This document shows, in pieces, positions 15,292-19,226 of a stretch of 19,226 nt of DNA. Every line of letters begins with the position of its first letter. The first letter of the stretch is position 1. The notes under the pieces were generated by a model that saw nothing but the letters and a program-made list of their open reading frames with translations, was not told the DNA's origin and made no database searches. This stretch comes from Candidatus Ozemobacteraceae bacterium. Its GTDB lineage: Bacteria > Muiribacteriota > Ozemobacteria > Ozemobacterales > Ozemobacteraceae. The stretch lies in assembly GCA_035373905.1 (NCBI GenBank), contig DAOSOK010000060.1, positions 1 through 19,226 of the forward strand, in the 5' to 3' direction. A program made the position numbers and the translations under genes.

Positions 15292-16587
15292 TCAGTCGGG
15301 CTTGTACAGGTTCATGCGGCGGTACAGGTCGGTCGGAGATCCCTTGTTCCAGGTTTCAACCAGTTTCTCGGTGAATTCCCTGGGAACGGGGGTCTTGCGG
15401 AGCCCCTTGTCGACGATGGTCTTGTGAATGGAACCCGCTTCCGTGGCGCAGAGCCAGCGCGTTCCCGGTTGCCGGAACTGGCGGCGCATCCGGGCGAAGA
15501 TGGTTTTGAACCCCTCTTCCTGGACGTTTCCGAACGAGACGTTGAGGAACTCGCAGGGCTGCACCTCCCCGTTGGCGTTGAGGTAGAAGCGGTCGACGCC
15601 GCCGGCGGTGCAGCCGAAGTGGCACGGCGACTCTTCGAAAACCTGAACCGACGCGGACGGGTGGCCCGCAAACGCTCCCGGCGAGTTGTACTGCAGGTGC
15701 AGCCGGCGCAGCTTGCGAATCTTCTCCCGAGCCGAGATCATCTCGTCCTGCTTGCCCAGCCAGGCTCCGGCCGATTTGCCGTGGATGATCTGCACGAACG
15801 AGCACCCCCACTCGCGGGCGACGTCCATGACGCGCTCGACCCCGTCGCGAGCGAAAAGTTCCTCGGTCGGGCAACTGTTGAGGGCGACGGTGATGCCGGC
15901 CTCGTTGAACATCCGGGCCGCCTCTTTTGCGATCCCGAACGAACCGGGGAACCTCGTGAACGCGTCGTAATCGACGGGATCCGGGGTGTGCAGGGAAATC
16001 ATCACGCCAAAGACGCCGGCTTCCTTCATGCGCCGCGCCATCTCGGGGGTCAGGCCCTCGCCCGTGGTGTTGACCCAGATCTCGCGCCGCCCGTCGAAGG
16101 CGGTGAGAAGGTCCATCAGCCGTTCGAATCTCAGAAGTGGCTCGCCGCCTTCGATGTCGAACATGGTGACGCCGATCTCCTGCATCTCGCGGGCGACCTT
16201 CTTCAACAGCTCGATCTCGATATCCGCGCCCCCGTCGTTTCGCTGGTAGCAGTGCGGGCACTTGTAGCGGCAGGCCTTGGTGATCGAGAAGACGACCGTA
16301 AGCGGGCCCGGGTCGGGGCGGATGAACTTCTCGAAGGACTCCCAGAACGCCGGCGACGGATAGGCCGGAAGATACAACTGCATCTTGTACAGTTCGCCGA
16401 CCTGGACGACCTTGTTCCGGACCATGACCTTCAGCAGCAGAAGCGAGCGATAGAGCAGCTTCACGAACGCGACCGGCCCGAGCCGCCCGCGAAGCGTTTC
16501 CCCGAGATATCGCAGAAACACATGCACGACCACGCGCAGATACAACGCCAGCTTGGGAAACCCGGTCAGAAAGATGGGTTTCAGCAT
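15292..16587 (-). CDS. Radical SAM enzyme with SPASM-like C-terminus
   Basis: Predicted cytosolic iron-sulfur enzyme of 431 residues. The SAM-binding cluster motif is CRYKCPHC (Cys106, Cys110, Cys113), followed by the DIEGGEPLL motif (144-152) that contacts SAM. The C-terminal part has further cysteines, SPCHFGCTAGG (Cys322, Cys326), GEVQPCEF (Cys345) and Cys380, spaced like a short SPASM/twitch auxiliary cluster. The N-terminal 95 residues are unusual for the family: Leu/Val/Arg-rich, possibly membrane-associated (FLTGFPKLALYLRVVVHVFLR). The ATG at 16587 has a strong GGAGGAG leader. First gene of the cluster with the kinase and UbiA. SPASM proteins often act on peptides, but no small precursor peptide gene is seen nearby; the context points to a lipid or cofactor substrate. 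Reaction unknown. Confidence 0.94.
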   Translation of the reverse strand: MLKPIFLTGFPKLALYLRVVVHVFLRYLGETLRGRLGPVAFVKLLYRSLLLLKVMVRNKVVQVGELYKMQLYLPAYPSPAFWESFEKFIRPDPGPLTVVFSITKACRYKCPHCYQRNDGGADIEIELLKKVAREMQEIGVTMFDIEGGEPLLRFERLMDLLTAFDGRREIWVNTTGEGLTPEMARRMKEAGVFGVMISLHTPDPVDYDAFTRFPGSFGIAKEAARMFNEAGITVALNSCPTEELFARDGVERVMDVAREWGCSFVQIIHGKSAGAWLGKQDEMISAREKIRKLRRLHLQYNSPGAFAGHPSASVQVFEESPCHFGCTAGGVDRFYLNANGEVQPCEFLNVSFGNVQEEGFKTIFARMRRQFRQPGTRWLCATEAGSIHKTIVDKGLRKTPVPREFTEKLVETWNKGSPTDLYRRMNLYKPD

Positions 16588-16639
16588 ACGCTCCTCCTCG
16601 CTCCCCTCATACGATTGATTCCTGCAGAATGAAAGCCAC

Positions 16640-16723
16640 CCGTTCGCCCTGAGCCTGTCGAAGGGCGAAATGAGGAATCATCTGCAAGGGCTGTTCGTGC
16701 TTCGACAAGCTCAGCACGAACGG
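16640..16723. repeat. Paired palindromic (REP/BIME-like) repeat, copy 4
   Basis: The left unit CCGTTCGCCCTGAGCCTGTC continues GAAGGGCGAA. The right unit begins TGTTCGTGCTTCGACAAGCT and continues CAGCACGAACGG. The left unit here carries the GCCC/GGGC type stem and the right the GTGC/GCAC type, the reverse of copy 3. It is located in the leader region upstream of the radical SAM gene. Confidence 0.88.
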
Positions 16724-16749
16724 AGACATGAAGCTGGTTTTGATATGCA

Positions 16750-16767
16750 GGACTCAATATTGAGTCC
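16750..16767. repeat. 18-bp perfect palindrome
   Basis: GGACTCAATATTGAGTCC is identical to its own reverse complement over all 18 bases. It lies 163 nt upstream of the radical SAM start (minus strand) and 156 nt beyond the lipoprotein stop. It could be a dimeric regulator site, or a hairpin in either transcript; there is no T-run next to it. Confidence 0.7.
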
Positions 16768-16923
16768 ATAAGTCGTGTCTTAGATGCCTTTTGAGTTCAT
16801 GCGGATTTGGCGAACTGGAATGAGGTCATACTTTTGTTTTCATTAGCATACCATATTTAGAAAATGGCATGGCAAAAACTGAGCAGCTGCTATAGTAGGG
16901 TAACAAGTAACAAGTAGAAACAA

Positions 16924-19056
16924 TTACTTTATGACTAACATTTTGCCATTTGTTGGCAAATATACCTTGGAATTAGCAGAAACCGGCATAGAGTAATTTG
17001 AAAATGATTCGCCACCGGCGGAGAAAGTTTCCTTAACTTCGCCAGTAAGCAATGATTGGAATTTCACGGCTCTGTCGTTGAAATTTGGTACAACAACATA
17101 TTTCTCAACACCGGCACTGTAAAAACCGACTCCGCCCCAATACCAATCGGCTACATCTTTATCCCGCTTCCATACGATAGCGCCGGTTTTGGCATTAAGA
17201 CAAAACAATCTGTCGCACTTCGAAGGAGCAATCAAATAGAAATTACCATTTGATTCTTCGAGGTTTAGCCGAGAATGAATAACGCCAGCTTCCCAACCAC
17301 CTTCATATGGCGTGAAAGAAGTGTCAAGACGCCATTTGAAGCTGCCGGTTCGGCTGTTAACACACACAATGCTAGGTTCATGACTGCCGATAAAGATTTC
17401 AATAATGCCGTCATTATCGACATCTTTAAAAACCGGACCGGATTCAATTTTATTATTCATTTGAACGGACCATATTTGAGAACCATCTGAAGGCTTCAGA
17501 GCATATATTTTATTATCACCGTGGGTCCCACAGGCGATAATTTCCTTTTTTCCATCATTGTCTATATCAATTGCTAGAATATCGGAGTGAACAGCTTGCA
17601 TGCTCTTGGACCAGAGGGTTTGACCGGTTTTCCCATTTATCGCATATAACGTGTTTACCGTGCCGAAAACAGCGTCTTGATAACCATCACCATTAAGGTC
17701 TGTAACTGCCGGGGCACAAGCCATATCCCCACCAGCAGAAACTTCCCATAACGCCGTATGAGTTTTGCCATCAATAGCAGTCATTAGCCCTCTTAACGGG
17801 ACAACAACATCCTTCGTCCCGTCGCCGTTGACATCACCCAACTGGCAGCCGGGTATGACACCAAAATAGCCGTCCCCAAACGGACCTTCGCCTTTGAATG
17901 ACCAGGATAGCGCATCTTTTGTCGTATCAAAGCACACCAGGTAGCCACCTTCGAAATGAACATAAATATTGGTGCCATCGACAGTGGGCTTCGATGCCTG
18001 TGAACCTAAGAGAGAAACGAATGAAACTGTTTTTCCGGAGGGCTGGGGATCGCTTGGAGGCACATTAACCGAGTTGGTTTCGGTATGAAAAACCACCACC
18101 TTTTTTGCGGTTTGATTGTCTCTTGAAATAGCTTGAATAGTAACAGTAAACGTTGAGTTATCATTGAGACTACCAAGATCAAAATTGTGGCTTGTTTTAT
18201 ATTCACCAATCATTGTTTCAACTGAAATTCCTTGTGGTTCAGTCATTGACAATGTGATATTAGCTCTAGAATCAATATCAGTCTGCCAAGAAACCCAGTA
18301 ATGAAGGTTATCATTTTTCACAATTGCGTTCGAAATCACAGGTGGGACCGATACCTGGGGAGTAGTTGGTTGGGATTGACTCGAATCTACGGGTGATAAC
18401 ACGAGATTAAAATTTGTTACCTGGCCGACACCGAAGGATAGTGTTGCCGCAAAATCAGTGAACCCATCTTTTTTAAAACTTACTTCCCAGCTTCCTGCAG
18501 GCATATTAAACACTTGATAATTACCATTTGAATCAGATGTGGAAATCTGATCCCACACTTTAACAGTAACACCCTGAACAGGATCGCCACTTGGTTTTGA
18601 AATCTTTCCACTGACAGAGTTAGAAGCTGCAACAATGGTTATGCTTTGAATTTCAACTATCTGAAGTTTGACCACAACAATGGCCCCACTTCTCATTTTA
18701 TAAGATTTACCATCTGATTCCTTACGGCTTATTACGTTGTGCGTACCTTCTGGAACATTTTCTAAAATGAAATTTCCTTCTGCATCAGATATTGTTTTCT
18801 TCGAAGTATCGCTTTCAAGGAATACTTCAGCGCCTGGAACTCCTACGACGCCTGAGTCTGACAAAATCGAGCCCTTCTGGCTTTCCGAAATAATACCGTT
18901 CGAAGTGATTTTACCTTTAATTGCACCCGTGTTTTCCTGGAAGGTGATGCCTGACCCAACAGCACCACCACCTCCTCCTCCGCCACCACCACAGCCAAAC
19001 AGCGTAAAAGCGGCAATGGCCAAGACAAGCAGAAGGTAAACACGAGACTGTTTCAT
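16924..19056 (-). CDS. Large multi-domain lipoprotein with beta-propeller
   Basis: Predicted surface or periplasmic lipoprotein of 710 residues. The signal peptide ends in the lipobox LFGC (19-22), and Cys22 is followed by nine glycines as a flexible tether. Two carboxypeptidase-regulatory-like beta-sandwiches follow (about 45-140, with TISDAEGNFILENVPEGTHNV, and 146-220, with STSDSNGNYQVFNMPAGSWEV), then a fibronectin-like region (about 238-325). From about 345 to the end there is a PQQ/FG-GAP-type beta-propeller. Four blades carry Ca-binding-type loops (DVNGDG 408-413, DLNGDG 453-458, DIDNDG 497-502, DVDNDG 545-550), spaced about 45-50 residues, next to repeated W-containing strands (LWEV, LWSK, IWSV, KWRL, VWKR). 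The ATG at 19056 has GGAGGG upstream; 42 extra in-frame upstream codons are not used because the signal peptide starts here. GC content is clearly lower than in all other genes of the window. No enzymatic motif seen; adhesion or binding is plausible. Confidence 0.9.
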   Translation of the reverse strand: MKQSRVYLLLVLAIAAFTLFGCGGGGGGGGGAVGSGITFQENTGAIKGKITSNGIISESQKGSILSDSGVVGVPGAEVFLESDTSKKTISDAEGNFILENVPEGTHNVISRKESDGKSYKMRSGAIVVVKLQIVEIQSITIVAASNSVSGKISKPSGDPVQGVTVKVWDQISTSDSNGNYQVFNMPAGSWEVSFKKDGFTDFAATLSFGVGQVTNFNLVLSPVDSSQSQPTTPQVSVPPVISNAIVKNDNLHYWVSWQTDIDSRANITLSMTEPQGISVETMIGEYKTSHNFDLGSLNDNSTFTVTIQAISRDNQTAKKVVVFHTETNSVNVPPSDPQPSGKTVSFVSLLGSQASKPTVDGTNIYVHFEGGYLVCFDTTKDALSWSFKGEGPFGDGYFGVIPGCQLGDVNGDGTKDVVVPLRGLMTAIDGKTHTALWEVSAGGDMACAPAVTDLNGDGYQDAVFGTVNTLYAINGKTGQTLWSKSMQAVHSDILAIDIDNDGKKEIIACGTHGDNKIYALKPSDGSQIWSVQMNNKIESGPVFKDVDNDGIIEIFIGSHEPSIVCVNSRTGSFKWRLDTSFTPYEGGWEAGVIHSRLNLEESNGNFYLIAPSKCDRLFCLNAKTGAIVWKRDKDVADWYWGGVGFYSAGVEKYVVVPNFNDRAVKFQSLLTGEVKETFSAGGESFSNYSMPVSANSKVYLPTNGKMLVIK

Positions 19057-19226
19057 TTCAACCCTCCGAGATAATGATCGATATAATATTAACCATTGAT
19101 CACAATCATGCAATTTTATATTCAATATACGCCCCAATTTAACACTGATAAAAGGATGGGGCAAATTATATTTTTGGTTCATCCGACTAAAGCGTACTTT
19201 GTCTCATGAAGAGCCATGATCTTGAG
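19057..19226 (-). promoter_or_regulatory. AT-rich leader of the lipoprotein gene
   Basis: This strand carries a perfect TATAAT (19165-19170 on the plus coordinates) without a good -35, and further AT-rich possible -10 boxes closer to the gene. Between them an inverted repeat, GCCCCA (19131-19136) and TGGGGC (19157-19162) with a 20-nt loop, could form a hairpin in the 5' leader. The promoter cannot be fixed from sequence alone. No gene is seen between here and the window end. Confidence 0.35.

Larger units (their letters stand above)
16588..16923. other. Gene-free gap with repeats and base-composition switch
   Basis: This 336-bp stretch holds the leader of the radical SAM gene, a paired palindromic repeat (16640-16723), an 18-bp perfect palindrome (16750-16767) and then AT-rich DNA. 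Near the end of the lipoprotein gene there is a 7-bp tandem repeat TAACAAG and a 10-bp palindrome AGCAGCTGCT (16882-16891). No gene and no convincing terminator were found. Confidence 0.75.

Noticed and set aside
14746..16632. A 628-codon open frame on the plus strand across the lipid kinase and radical SAM genes
   Set aside because: Opposite strand to two genes with clear catalytic motifs; composition is that of a shadow frame and no domain is recognisable.

Overview
The window is a piece of a GC-rich chromosome from a diderm (Gram-negative-type) bacterium. It carries a complete tripartite RND efflux operon with a TolC-type outer-membrane channel, two or three predicted lipoproteins, and typical Shine-Dalgarno sites. 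I cannot name the species. Dense genes with ATGA overlaps, many paired palindromic repeats, and clusters I do not recognise from model organisms are compatible with an uncultivated lineage, but that is inference.

Layout. (1) Positions 1-180 hold only repeats. (2) Positions 181-4490, minus strand, form a four-gene operon: an exported clostripain-like C11 protease, a DUF362 protein, the nicotinamide riboside transporter PnuC, and a NadR-type NMN adenylyltransferase/ribosylnicotinamide kinase. PnuC and NadR overlap and form a two-step NAD salvage route: import of nicotinamide riboside, then phosphorylation and adenylylation. (3) Positions 4491-4673 are a divergent promoter region. (4) Positions 4674-12404, plus strand, form a TetR regulator - OMF channel - membrane fusion protein - RND pump - MFS transporter operon, tightly coupled by ATGA overlaps and a 10-nt gap. 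It is most likely a self-regulated drug or toxic-compound efflux system. (5) Positions 12654-12842 encode a 62-residue conserved-looking helical protein, followed by a clear intrinsic terminator. (6) Positions 12843-13234 are a repeat-rich gene-free gap. (7) Positions 13235-16587, minus strand, hold a three-gene cluster: radical SAM/SPASM-like protein, diacylglycerol-kinase-family protein, and UbiA prenyltransferase. It looks like an uncharacterised lipid or isoprenoid pathway and is the best candidate here for something undescribed. (8) Positions 16588-16923 hold a repeat pair, an 18-bp perfect palindrome and AT-rich spacer. (9) Positions 16924-19056, minus strand, encode a 710-residue lipoprotein with carboxypeptidase-regulatory-like domains, a fibronectin-like region and a PQQ/FG-GAP-type beta-propeller. 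Its base composition is visibly lower in GC than the rest, which suggests separate ancestry.

Four copies of a paired inverted (BIME/REP-like) repeat sit in the gaps, and a second 30-bp repeat occurs beside two of them. Gene calls rest on recognisable motifs. Promoter and operator calls are weak pattern matches.
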